Origin: Allochromatium humboldtianum
Lineage (GTDB): Bacteria; Pseudomonadota; Gammaproteobacteria; Chromatiales; Chromatiaceae
Assembly: GCF_013385175.1 (NCBI RefSeq)
Contig: NZ_JABZEO010000005.1
Location: 186,001-250,000, forward strand
DNA length: 64,000 nt
Direction: 5' to 3'
Below are positions 8,969 to 16,886 of this stretch, one piece after another. The first letter of the stretch is position 1, and each line of letters opens with the position of its first letter. The notes beneath the pieces are model-generated. The model was not told the origin of the DNA and made no database searches. It worked only from the letters and a program-made list of their open reading frames with translations. The position numbers and the translations under genes are program-made.

Positions 8969-9823
8969 ATGTCAGTCAACCTCGAAACACTCGCCGCCGG
9001 TCTGGCCGGCGGCGATCTGGCGCCCTATCTGGGGGCGGGCGCCCTGGCCGGTGCGGTCGATCCGCAGACCGGGGAGCCGATCCCCGCCGATAGCGACAGT
9101 CTGATCCTGGCCATGAACAATGGTCAGCCGATGTCGACGCGGCTGATGTGGGAGTTCTCGCGCGCGGCCATGAACGTCGAACTCAAGCGCGGTCGCGGCG
9201 CGATCCATCGCTTTCTGAACACGACCTATGCCGAGCGCACCTGGACCCGCTCGCCGCTGCACGACTGGCTCGCGCACATCCAACCGCCCTATGTGATCGA
9301 CATCAACCGCGATCTCCAGCTCCAGGACAGCTATGCCGGGCGCCCCCATACCCTCGTCCGGGGCATCGCCCGCACCGGCGGCACCGACTATCGTTTTCGC
9401 ATCCACGCCTATGACGGCGAGCGCTATACCGAGGTCGATCAGGCCGAAGTCGATCCGGCGCTCCCGATCCTGTTCAAACCCATGGGCAGCCCGCGCCCGG
9501 ACGCGACCTACATCGCCTCGGACGCTGACTATGTCGATTACATCACCGAGCTGATGGGCGGATTCGCCATTCCGAGCTTCGTCAAGACGTTGCGCGCCGG
9601 CAAACAATATGTCTTCCTCGGCCTGAGGCTTCTGCGCGACACCGAGCGCATGGTGCTCTCGGATATGACCTATGGGGCGGGCGCACCGACCGGCTGGGCG
9701 CTGATCCCGGAGCCGACCGACAAGGAACGTCGTTTTTGCGACAAACGCGGCATCGAGATCCTGAAAGCCGACATCGCGGACCTGCTCGCGGTATCCTCGA
9801 CACCGGAACCCACGGCGGCCTAG
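8969..9823 (+). CDS. SIR2-like domain protein linked to the nif region
   Basis: 284-residue protein. 'LAPYLGAGAL' at residues 17-26 is the nucleotide-binding loop of SIR2-like folds (GAG). Further segments such as 'YVIDINRDLQLQDSYAGRPH' and 'YVFLGLRLLRDTERMVL' fit the family's later Rossmann strands. The classic sirtuin zinc cysteines are absent, so this is the SIR2-like branch rather than a protein deacetylase. It lies next to nitrogen-fixation genes and has a sigma54-type promoter, which suggests co-expression with nif and a possible NAD-dependent role near the draT/draG switch; this is inference. Some SIR2-like proteins instead act as NADases in phage defence. No signal peptide. Confidence 0.75.
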   Translation: MSVNLETLAAGLAGGDLAPYLGAGALAGAVDPQTGEPIPADSDSLILAMNNGQPMSTRLMWEFSRAAMNVELKRGRGAIHRFLNTTYAERTWTRSPLHDWLAHIQPPYVIDINRDLQLQDSYAGRPHTLVRGIARTGGTDYRFRIHAYDGERYTEVDQAEVDPALPILFKPMGSPRPDATYIASDADYVDYITELMGGFAIPSFVKTLRAGKQYVFLGLRLLRDTERMVLSDMTYGAGAPTGWALIPEPTDKERRFCDKRGIEILKADIADLLAVSSTPEPTAA

Positions 9824-9858
9824 ACACCGCCACAGCGCGACAGTGTCGAGGAGCCGAT

Positions 9859-10962
9859 CTGAACCCCGTCATCGAACTGGTCCGCGGCCTGGCCGCCTGG
9901 ATGGTCTTCACGGCCCATGCCGCCCATCTGCTCACGCCTGATCCAGCTTTTCTGAAGTTTCTCTGGACCGGAGTCGACCTGTTCTTCGTGATCAGCGGCT
10001 TCGTGTTCGCCCCGTTGCTGCTGTCGGGCGGCTTTGCGATCCGACCCTATGCGATCCGGCGCGTCTTCCGTCTCTATCCGCTCTATCTGGTCTCGCTGCC
10101 GCTGTACTACCTGATCGCGCCCGAGTCGCCCGACAAGCTCCTCTATCTGCTCAGGCATCTGGTCTTTCTCGGCACCACCAGCGGCGCGCACGAAGCCTTC
10201 TTCTTCAATCCGGCCTACTGGAGCCTGCCGGTCGAGGTCGAATACTATCTGCTGCTGCCGCTGCTGGCGCTGATCGTCGCGGGCCGGCTGTGGGTGGTGC
10301 TGGCGCTGTTCGGGGGTTTTTGTGTCGTGCGGTTCGGGATCGTGCTGGGAGCCACGTCCTTCGCGAGTCCGGATCCGAACTGGCTGTCGATCCTGCGGGT
10401 CCATCTGCCCGGCATCCTGATCCAGTTCCTGATCGGGGTCTTCGTCCATGTGGCGCATCAGCACTGGAGCGACTCAGGGCGACGCCTGTGGCCGATGCTC
10501 GCCGGGGCGGGCGGGTTCGCGCTCTGGCTGAGCCTGGGACTCTTCTTTGCGCGCCATGGCGATCCGGGGATCAGCGCTCATCTGTGGTTGAAGTCCTATT
10601 TCAGCCTGCTGTGCGCCATCGGCTATGGGCTGATGCTGTTTGGGCTACTGGGGCTGTTGCGCGGTCTGGACGGACGCGCTCGACGGTCGGCCTTCTTCCT
10701 GGGCAACCTGAGCTATGGCGTCTATCTGTTCCATATCCTGGTGCTGCGGCTCTACGAACGGTCGGACCTGGCGCTGCCGGGAGTCCTGGCCTTCATCGTC
10801 TGTGCGCTCGCGGTGCTGGTGCTGGCCCTGCTGGGCCATCACCTGGTCGAGCATCCGGCGCGCACCTTCGGTCGTCGTCTGGCATCGCGCTATCAGCCGA
10901 TGCAAGCCCCTCTCCACTCGCGGGAGAGGGCGGCTGATTCATCGCTTGGATCTGCTCAATAG
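9859..10962 (+). CDS. Acyltransferase 3 family membrane protein (OafA/YrhL-like), probable CTG start
   Basis: About 367 residues with ten or so membrane helices. 'ELVRGLAAWMVFTAHAAHLL' near the N-terminus is the family's catalytic His region, followed by 'DLFFVISGFVFAPLL'. Such enzymes O-acylate sugars of envelope glycans. The conserved RGLAA motif lies upstream of the first ATG of the frame that could be real (9901), while the next ATG upstream (9736) lies deep in the preceding gene and adds unrelated sequence. CTG at 9859 has a strong GAGGAG ribosome-binding site 5 bp upstream, so I take it as the start. The gene follows the SIR2-like gene by 35 bp, so they are probably co-transcribed. Its 3' end overlaps draG on the opposite strand by 24 bp. 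Confidence 0.8.
   Translation: MNPVIELVRGLAAWMVFTAHAAHLLTPDPAFLKFLWTGVDLFFVISGFVFAPLLLSGGFAIRPYAIRRVFRLYPLYLVSLPLYYLIAPESPDKLLYLLRHLVFLGTTSGAHEAFFFNPAYWSLPVEVEYYLLLPLLALIVAGRLWVVLALFGGFCVVRFGIVLGATSFASPDPNWLSILRVHLPGILIQFLIGVFVHVAHQHWSDSGRRLWPMLAGAGGFALWLSLGLFFARHGDPGISAHLWLKSYFSLLCAIGYGLMLFGLLGLLRGLDGRARRSAFFLGNLSYGVYLFHILVLRLYERSDLALPGVLAFIVCALAVLVLALLGHHLVEHPARTFGRRLASRYQPMQAPLHSRERAADSSLGSAQ
10908..10930 (+). repeat. Inverted repeat CCCTCTCC/GGAGAGGG inside gene end
   Basis: Perfect 8-bp arms around a 7-base loop within the last codons of the acyltransferase gene, next to the convergent draG stop. It resembles the common CCCTCTCC-type intergenic repeats of proteobacteria and may end transcription between the convergent genes. 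There is no clear T-tract. Confidence 0.35.
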
Positions 10963-11868
10963 CTCCAGCGCCTGCCGGCGACAGAGTCGGGCCGTCTCCC
11001 GATCCAGGGCTTTGAGCCAGCGCCGGGGAATGGCCTCGAATCCATACAGGGCGCCGGCGATCATGCCGAGGATGGCGCCGGTGGTATCGGCATCGCCGCC
11101 TCGATTGACCACATCGATCAGGGCCGATTCAAAGCCATCCGTGGCGAACAGCGCTTGGAAGACCGCGCGCAGGGTCTCGACGATATAACCGCCGGGGTTG
11201 TCCTGACGGCGCTCGCCGTCGAAGGCAAAGCGTGGTTCCGCCTCGACGAGTGCATCGGCGAGCAGACGCAAATCTTCCAGCGATCCGCCGAGCAGGGCGG
11301 TCTGAGTCATTCGGATGACGCTGAGGGTTCCGAGATCGGACAGGGCGTTGTGATGGGTGACATGGGCCTGGAGCCGATTGGCTCGATCGACCGCCTCGGG
11401 TTCGGCGCCGAGCGTGTAGAGCGCGACCGGCAGACAGCGCATACAGGCCCCGTTGCCGGCATCGTATTCGTGCTCCGGAACCTCGGTCGTTCCAGTGCGC
11501 CGGTAGAGACTGATGCCGCGCCGGACCGTATGACCGATGTCGACCGGCTTGCCGCGCATCCAGTCGCTGAAGGCTTCGGCGATGGCCGGGGCGTCGAGTC
11601 CGTCACGCTCCAGGATCGCTCGCCCGAGCGCAAGACTCATCTCGGTGTCGTCGGTCACGCGCCCCTTGGGCAGTCGGAGCCAGCCGCCGCCGAGGATGTT
11701 GCGATGGATGCCATGGTGTTCGCGGATCTCGCGCGGGGTCATGAACTCGACCGTGGCCCCGAGTGCATCACCGATCGCCAGCCCCAGATAGGCCGCAACG
11801 GCGCGATCACGTAACCGGGCGTCGCTACTCGCGCCCCGGTCAATCCTCAGGCCCAAAACAGTTCGCAT
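10939..11868 (-). CDS. draG: ADP-ribosyl-[dinitrogen reductase] glycohydrolase DraG
   Basis: About 309 residues of the ADP-ribosylglycohydrolase fold. 'AAYLGLAIGDALGATVEFM' starts the domain, 'GRVTDDTEMSLALG' carries the metal-binding TDDTE, and 'NRGGDADTTGAILGMIAGAL' is the second dinuclear-metal motif. DraG removes ADP-ribose from the Fe protein of nitrogenase and so reactivates it after an ammonium or dark switch-off. ATG at 11868 overlaps the nifQ 3' end by 29 bp; an earlier in-frame ATG (11907) would lie deeper in nifQ. It is the last gene of the nifB operon. The partner transferase draT is not in this window. Confidence 0.93.
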   Translation of the reverse strand: MRTVLGLRIDRGASSDARLRDRAVAAYLGLAIGDALGATVEFMTPREIREHHGIHRNILGGGWLRLPKGRVTDDTEMSLALGRAILERDGLDAPAIAEAFSDWMRGKPVDIGHTVRRGISLYRRTGTTEVPEHEYDAGNGACMRCLPVALYTLGAEPEAVDRANRLQAHVTHHNALSDLGTLSVIRMTQTALLGGSLEDLRLLADALVEAEPRFAFDGERRQDNPGGYIVETLRAVFQALFATDGFESALIDVVNRGGDADTTGAILGMIAGALYGFEAIPRRWLKALDRETARLCRRQALELLSRSKR

Positions 11869-12424
11869 AGTCGACACAGACCCCACAGGATGGCGCACGG
11901 CAGACATAGATGCCCTCCGACTCGCACAGTTGCTTGTAGAGGAAGCGTTTCCACTTCATGTCATGGACGTTGCGCGCCGCCAGCTCGGGGAAGTTGCGCC
12001 GCATCAGCTCGGTCAGCTCGGCGCGGTTCCAGAGTCCGAGATCGTGCCACAGATGATCGTTGGCCAGGCAACCGCTGGCGACCACGCGCGCCATCCAGGC
12101 TTCCGACGGCGAACGGCCGGCACGATGGGTCAGCAGCAGTTCGATCAGCTCCTCGCGCTCCTCCAGGCGGTTGCCCAGCAGCGGGCTGGCGCCATCGGAG
12201 GAACCGAGCACGTCCGGCGAGACGCCAGGGAAATGATGCGCCATGAGGCGTTTGAAGTCGGCCTGATCCAGCCCGAGCCAGGCGGGCAGGGCGCCGCCGC
12301 CGGCCGCGCGCGTGGCGATCATGCCGGCGAAGGCGCGATCGTTGCCGTCCCCGGCCGCGCGGACCATCAGGCGGGCGAAGACGTGGTCGACTTCCCGAGT
12401 CAGGTCGCGGGCCAGGGTCGACAT
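11840..12424 (-). CDS. nifQ: NifQ, molybdenum-supply protein for FeMo-co synthesis
   Basis: 194 residues starting MSTLARDLTREVDHVF. The C-terminus carries the NifQ cysteine motif C-X4-C-X2-C-X5-C in 'VCRAPSCGVCVDYANCFGPE', which binds a Mo-Fe-S cluster. NifQ passes molybdenum to NifEN/NifH during cofactor assembly. I prefer ATG 12424, 2 bp after the ferredoxin stop, over an upstream ATG at 12484 that would extend back into the ferredoxin gene. Position between nif ferredoxins and draG fits the nifB-type operon. Confidence 0.9.
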   Translation of the reverse strand: MSTLARDLTREVDHVFARLMVRAAGDGNDRAFAGMIATRAAGGGALPAWLGLDQADFKRLMAHHFPGVSPDVLGSSDGASPLLGNRLEEREELIELLLTHRAGRSPSEAWMARVVASGCLANDHLWHDLGLWNRAELTELMRRNFPELAARNVHDMKWKRFLYKQLCESEGIYVCRAPSCGVCVDYANCFGPED

Positions 12425-12426
12425 GA

Positions 12427-12774
12427 TCAGTACTCCACGAGGATGTCTTCGTCGCGCACGATCATCTGACAGGCCAGACGCCATTCGCTCGGCATGTCAT
12501 CGAGCGCCAGCCGGTCGATGTCCTCCTGGGTCAGCTTGCCGAGCTGACGCAGTACGGTGATCTCCTTGTCAGTGAGGTGATAGCCCATGCGCTGCTTGTC
12601 GTCGACGCTGGTCACGCGCACGATGCAGCTTCCGCACTCGCCGTCCTGGCAGTCGTGCTTGACCGGGATCTTGTTTTCCTTGGCGATCTTGAGGATGGTC
12701 TCGGTGTGGCTTCCGGCCACGGCGTAGACAGTCTTGTCCTTGTAGTCTGGATTGGAAAAGGTCACGAGGGCCAC
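12427..12774 (-). CDS. [2Fe-2S] ferredoxin, nif-associated
   Basis: 115 residues of plant-type ferredoxin fold. Ligands are C42, C47 and C50 in 'DCQDGECGSC' and C102 in 'WRLACQM', the usual C-X4-C-X2-C...C pattern. The insert 'GYHLTDKEITVLRQLGKLTQ' before the last Cys is characteristic of ferredoxins encoded next to nifB and nifQ in photosynthetic and other diazotrophs. It probably supplies electrons to nitrogenase or cofactor-assembly steps. Stop is 2 bp before the nifQ start. Confidence 0.9.
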   Translation of the reverse strand: MALVTFSNPDYKDKTVYAVAGSHTETILKIAKENKIPVKHDCQDGECGSCIVRVTSVDDKQRMGYHLTDKEITVLRQLGKLTQEDIDRLALDDMPSEWRLACQMIVRDEDILVEY

Positions 12775-12810
12775 GGGGGTTCTCCGTCGAATCGGGGTGG
12801 GATCAGGCCG

Positions 12811-13107
<297 letters not shown>

Positions 13108-13181
13108 CTAAGTTTGAATGGTCGGTCGTCAGTGATCGGTCGTCGGGAACCACGGGCGCGCGGACGAACCGATCGCGAGGT

Positions 13182-13460
13182 TCAGCGCGCCCGGATCTCG
13201 GCTCTGGCGGCGGCCAGACGCTCAGGTGGAATGCCGGTCAGCGAGCCGGGCGGATTCAGCGGCATGCCCAGGCTATCGAGAATGACCCCTTCGACCGGGC
13301 AGATGCTCGCGCACTGTGGATCGGCGTACTCGCCCTCGCATTCGGTGCACTTGTGCGCGTCGATCAGGAAATGCGGTTTGGCGGCGACGATGGCCTGACT
13401 CGGGCACAGCGGTTCGCAGGCCCAGCAGTTGACGCAACCCTCGATGATCTTGAAGGCCAT
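13182..13460 (-). CDS. 2[4Fe-4S] ferredoxin, FdxN-like
   Basis: 92 residues starting MAFKIIEGCVNCWACEPLCP. Ligands C9, C12, C15 and C19 form cluster I with its partner, and C38, C41, C50 and C54 form cluster II with the enlarged loop 'CTECEGEYADPQCASICP' (C-X2-C-X8-C-X3-C) known from Alvin-type ferredoxins. A C-terminal extension of about 30 residues follows. Ferredoxins of this type next to nifB donate low-potential electrons for NifB chemistry or to nitrogenase. Confidence 0.9.
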   Translation of the reverse strand: MAFKIIEGCVNCWACEPLCPSQAIVAAKPHFLIDAHKCTECEGEYADPQCASICPVEGVILDSLGMPLNPPGSLTGIPPERLAAARAEIRAR

Positions 13461-13488
13461 GGGTGTTGGCTCCCGGTGGATGACTGAC

Positions 13489-14991
13489 TCAGGCCGACAG
13501 GCGCTCGGGTTCGGCGGTGACGGACTCCAACCGACCGGCGTCGAGCAGCTCGCGATAGACGGCGGCGACCGCGTCCTCGATCGGCTCCAGGGCATGTTCG
13601 CCGTTGGGCGCGATACCGGCGGCCTCCAGCTTTCCCCAAGGCTCGTAGCCGATGCGCGCGCACAGCACCACCTCACAGCCGTCGAGCGCGCGGATGGTCT
13701 GCTCCAGGCGGGTCTCGGCCTCGCCGCAGGTCTCGCTGCCGGTGCAATAGAGATCGACCTTGCGCGCCCCGATGAAACGCACGTCCTGGGCCGAAGCCTC
13801 GTAGATCAGGAACTCGCGCGCATGGCCGAAGTGCTGGTCGATGACGCCGCCGCCCGTGGTTGCGACCGCCATCAGCACCGGGCGGGACTCGGGCTGTTTG
13901 GGCTGAGGGCGGGCGCGCTCGATGGAAGCCAGTGAGACGAGGGCCACCTTGGTTTGCTGGTGCTGCGCGGCGCGCCTGGCCTCGATCTCGGCCTGGACCT
14001 CGGCGCGCTTCTGCATGGCCGCCGCGTAGTCGATCTCCAGATGCTCGATCTTGTCGAGCGTGAACTCCTGACCGCGATCCTCGCCCAGCATCCCGACCGC
14101 ATCGGCGCGGCACTGACGGCAGTGACGCATCATGGCCATGTCGCCGGCGCAGGCGTCCTGGAGGCTCTGGAGTTCAGCCGAAGTCGGACCGCGCTGGCCC
14201 ATGAGTCCGTAGAAGGTGCCATGCTCGGGCTCGGCGATCAGCGGCATGACGTTGTGCAGGAAGGCGCCCTTGGCCTTGACCACCCGGCTGACCTCCTTGA
14301 GATGTTCGTCGTTCACACCCGGAATCAGCACCGAGTTGACCTTGACCAGCACCCCACGCGCGACCAGCTTCTCCAGGCCCTCCTGCTGGCGACGGATCAG
14401 GATCTCGGCGGCCTTGCGCCCCTTGATGCGACGGTTGTTCCAGAAGATCCAGGGATAGATCTTGGCGCCGACGTCGGGGTCGACACAGTTGATGGTGATG
14501 GTGACGTGCTCGATGTTGTACTGACAGAGCTCGTCGACCAGATCGGGCAGGGCCAGACCATTGGTCGAGACGCACAGCCGGATGTCGGGCGCCTTCTCGG
14601 CGAGTTGACGGAAGGTCTCCAGGGTGCGCTCGGGGTTGGCGAGCGGATCGCCGGGACCGGCGATGCCGAGCACCGTCATCTGCGGAATGGCCGCCGCCAC
14701 CGCCAGCACCTTCTTGACGGCCTGATCCGGCGTCAGGAGTTCGGAGACGACGCCCGGACGCGACTCATTGGCACAGTCGTATTTGCGGTTGCAGTAGTGA
14801 CACTGGATGTTGCAGGCCGGGGCGACCGCGACATGCATACGCGCATAGTGATGATGCGCGTCCTCGGAGAAGCAGGGATGATTGTTGACCTTGGCGCGGA
14901 TCGCCTCAGGCAGATGGGCCAGCCGGTCGGCACTACCGCCACAGCCGCTCGACGCGCAACCCCCTTGGGTCTGTACTTTCAACTCCAGCAT
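13489..14991 (-). CDS. nifB: NifB, radical-SAM FeMo-cofactor biosynthesis protein
   Basis: 500 residues. An N-terminal Cys-rich stretch 'GGCASSGCGG' and 'HPCFSEDAHHHYARMHVAVA' precede the radical-SAM motif C60-X3-C64-X2-C67 in 'ACNIQCHYCNRKYDC'. 'GIAGPGDPLANP' is the SAM-binding GGE-like strand. The C-terminal ~130 residues form a NifX-like domain ('VIDQHFGHAREFLIYE'). NifB fuses [4Fe-4S] clusters and inserts carbide to make NifB-co. The start has a GGAGG ribosome-binding site. It is the first gene of the operon that continues through three ferredoxins, nifQ and draG; a sigma54 promoter lies 60 bp upstream. Confidence 0.97.
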   Translation of the reverse strand: MLELKVQTQGGCASSGCGGSADRLAHLPEAIRAKVNNHPCFSEDAHHHYARMHVAVAPACNIQCHYCNRKYDCANESRPGVVSELLTPDQAVKKVLAVAAAIPQMTVLGIAGPGDPLANPERTLETFRQLAEKAPDIRLCVSTNGLALPDLVDELCQYNIEHVTITINCVDPDVGAKIYPWIFWNNRRIKGRKAAEILIRRQQEGLEKLVARGVLVKVNSVLIPGVNDEHLKEVSRVVKAKGAFLHNVMPLIAEPEHGTFYGLMGQRGPTSAELQSLQDACAGDMAMMRHCRQCRADAVGMLGEDRGQEFTLDKIEHLEIDYAAAMQKRAEVQAEIEARRAAQHQQTKVALVSLASIERARPQPKQPESRPVLMAVATTGGGVIDQHFGHAREFLIYEASAQDVRFIGARKVDLYCTGSETCGEAETRLEQTIRALDGCEVVLCARIGYEPWGKLEAAGIAPNGEHALEPIEDAVAAVYRELLDAGRLESVTAEPERLSA

Positions 14992-15050
14992 GCGGCCTCC
15001 AGTGAATCAGGGGCGCCGGCCCCGGTGAAACGAATCTCTGGAGGAGTGAA

Positions 15051-15066
15051 TGCAAAGCGTGCGCCA
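15051..15066 (-). promoter_or_regulatory. Sigma54 (-24/-12) promoter of nifB operon
   Basis: Read on the minus strand: TGGCGCACGCTTTGCA, matching TGGC-N7-TTGCW with the invariant GG and GC 10 bp apart. It lies 60 bp before the nifB ATG, with a predicted start near 15039. Confidence 0.8.
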
Positions 15067-15128
15067 AATCTTTTTTTGACGCTAGATCGTTGATTATTCG
15101 ATGACTAGAATCCGAGGGCAGGCGTCTT

Positions 15129-15144
15129 TGTGAGGATCGCGACA
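15129..15144. promoter_or_regulatory. NifA upstream activator site (TGT-N10-ACA)
   Basis: TGTGAGGATCGCGACA is a perfect TGT-N10-ACA palindrome about 95 bp upstream of the predicted nifB start, the usual distance for NifA. A second copy of the TTGTGAGGATCG sequence at 15162-15178 gives an imperfect site (TGT-N10-ACG), 34 bp further away. Confidence 0.7.
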
Positions 15145-15231
15145 GTGGCGATCACAGTCCATTGTGAGGATCGGCACGGGCCGACCGAAGGCGTGCAAAC
15201 AGGCGGGATGGCTTTGCTCTGGCCCCATCGA

Positions 15232-15266
15232 CGCGGTTCGAATGATTCGAAATCACTCGAACCGCG
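15232..15266. terminator. Large inverted repeat downstream of polysaccharide operon
   Basis: CGCGGTTCGA and TCGAACCGCG form a perfect 10-bp stem; the 15-base loop contains GATTCGAAATC, which can pair further. It lies 49 bp after the stop of the co-polymerase gene, on the side where its transcript would end, and upstream of the nifB control region. No T-tract is seen, so the terminator call is tentative; it may also insulate the nif promoter. Confidence 0.4.
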
Positions 15267-15314
15267 CCTGGAGGTTCTCGTCGGCAGCGAGCCGAGAATC
15301 GGACGCGCAGCGGA

Positions 15315-16058
15315 TCAGCTCTCCTTGAGGTGGTGTGCCAGCCGGGTCGCGTCCGGCATGGAACCCAGGACCGGCAGATCCAGATAGCGCGCGATCTGGC
15401 GCTCGGATTTGAAGGAAGGATCGGACAACTCCAGTATCCCGATCAGGAGCAGCACGGCCAGCAGCGACAGCACCAGGATGAGCGCCACGCGCGGCAGTCG
15501 CTCCGCACTCCAGGGCGTCGTCATCCCCACGACGCTCAGACCGCCATCGGCCTGGAAGCTGTAGGGCGCCGCGGCCTCGGAGGCTGGATGTCGCGCCGCG
15601 CCATCCTCGATGCGTTGGGCGAGCCGCTCACCATAGAAGTCGACCATGGCCTCGCCCAGACGCGCATTGGAACCCTCATAGGTCAGACGAAGTCGCGAGC
15701 CGGAGTCGCTCGCGAGCCGCATGGATCCATGGGCCGTGCGTCTGAGTTCCTGACCGGTCGGCAGTATGCCGGCGCTGTCCTGGAGTTCGAGTCTCTGCTG
15801 CAACTGGCTCAACGCAAAGGTATCGAGAAAGAGCTGATCCGGATCGGCCAGCAGGGTCTCCAGGGTCAGCGTATTGACCGGACTATTGGTGGCCGCGATG
15901 CGCAGGTCGCCGGAATAGGTGAAATCCTGAGTGACCGCGAAACTGTCGACACGCAGCGCGGCGACGATCAGATAGAGGATGACGGGTACCAGGGCCATGA
16001 GTGTCCAATGTTTGCGCTCCTGGAAAGCCGCGAGATAGCGTTTGATATAGAAGCCCAT
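15315..16058 (-). CDS. Wzz-type polysaccharide co-polymerase / chain-length protein
   Basis: 247 residues. A membrane helix near residues 18-36 ('HWTLMALVPVILYLIVAAL'), a periplasmic middle part with helical segments, and a second helix near 185-207 ('VALILVLSLLAVLLLIGILE') followed by a short cytoplasmic tail. This is the two-helix layout of polysaccharide co-polymerases. The periplasmic domain is short and the usual Pro-rich motif before helix 2 is weak, so it is a divergent member. It ends the transcript that begins with the kinase-like ATPase gene 58 bp upstream, and the two probably act as a PCP-2a-like pair in export of a surface polysaccharide. Confidence 0.7.
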   Translation of the reverse strand: MGFYIKRYLAAFQERKHWTLMALVPVILYLIVAALRVDSFAVTQDFTYSGDLRIAATNSPVNTLTLETLLADPDQLFLDTFALSQLQQRLELQDSAGILPTGQELRRTAHGSMRLASDSGSRLRLTYEGSNARLGEAMVDFYGERLAQRIEDGAARHPASEAAAPYSFQADGGLSVVGMTTPWSAERLPRVALILVLSLLAVLLLIGILELSDPSFKSERQIARYLDLPVLGSMPDATRLAHHLKES

Positions 16059-16116
16059 GTCGTCCTACCTTGTAGAATGAATCGAAGATGACCGCTGTGC
16101 GAAGATTTCGAACTCG

Positions 16117-16773
16117 TTATTGTTTGGTGGCCGGCTCACGGTGTTGATTGATGGTCACGCCGATCACGTTGGCTCCGGCCGCCTGCATGATCGTATAGGC
16201 CCGCTTGACCTGCTGTTTCGGCGTGACCCCGGTCTGGACCACCATCACGACGCCATCGACCATTCCCGAGAGCATCACCGGATCCATCATCATGCGATTG
16301 GTCGGGAAGATGGAGGCGCTGTCGACGATGACGAGGTCATAGGATTTCTTGGCCTGTTCGATCAGACGATTGACGACTCCAAAGACATCGCCATTCATCT
16401 TCGTATGATCCTGATGATCGATGGGCGCGACCAGCAGATCGGGAGACTGATCTCCGTTCTTGGCCACGAGTTCATTGAGATCGGCCTGAATGATGCGCTC
16501 CATCGGTTGATTCAATTCGTGGCCGAAACAGCGGTGCACCGAGGGCCGATACCAGTTGAGATCCAGCACGGCCACGCGATGCTTGCCCAGGCTCGCGGTG
16601 GTCGCCGCGAGCGCTGAGGCGAAGAGGCTCTTGCCCTCGCCATGCAGGGCGCTCGTGACCAGTACGGCCGCCGGTGTCCGATTCTGCAGGGCATGATCGA
16701 TCGCACAGGAGATGCGCTTGATCTCGGCGATCTGCCCGAGGGCTTGCCGTTGTCTTTCCTCTAGTGTGTTCAT
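16117..16773 (-). CDS. CpsD/CapB-like polysaccharide biosynthesis ATPase (BY-kinase fold)
   Basis: 218 residues. Walker A is SALHGEGKS (residues 41-49, the SxxxGEGKS form), the A' motif is VAVLDLN where BY-kinases normally have D-x-D, and Walker B is 'DLVIVDSAS'. The tail 'NQHREPATKQ' lacks the Tyr-rich cluster that BY-kinases autophosphorylate. It is therefore a partner ATPase of the co-polymerase, perhaps not an active tyrosine kinase. Spacing of 58 bp to the Wzz-like gene suggests one operon. MinD/ParA-type ATPases share the fold, but the SxxxGEGKS loop and the neighbour favour the polysaccharide role. Confidence 0.75.
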   Translation of the reverse strand: MNTLEERQRQALGQIAEIKRISCAIDHALQNRTPAAVLVTSALHGEGKSLFASALAATTASLGKHRVAVLDLNWYRPSVHRCFGHELNQPMERIIQADLNELVAKNGDQSPDLLVAPIDHQDHTKMNGDVFGVVNRLIEQAKKSYDLVIVDSASIFPTNRMMMDPVMLSGMVDGVVMVVQTGVTPKQQVKRAYTIMQAAGANVIGVTINQHREPATKQ

Positions 16774-16886
16774 GATCTTTGGTCCATTGGATTTTGGAGT
16801 ACGGCGTGCAAGGAACCATTAGTATATAGCACGAAAAAAGCGGCTCGATCGGCGTGCCGCGGAATGGCGACCCCCGAGGCCCATGC

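Noticed and set aside
15130-15387. Small plus-strand frame in the nifB upstream region
   Set aside because: It overlaps the NifA site and the stop of the co-polymerase gene and has no family or ribosome-binding site.
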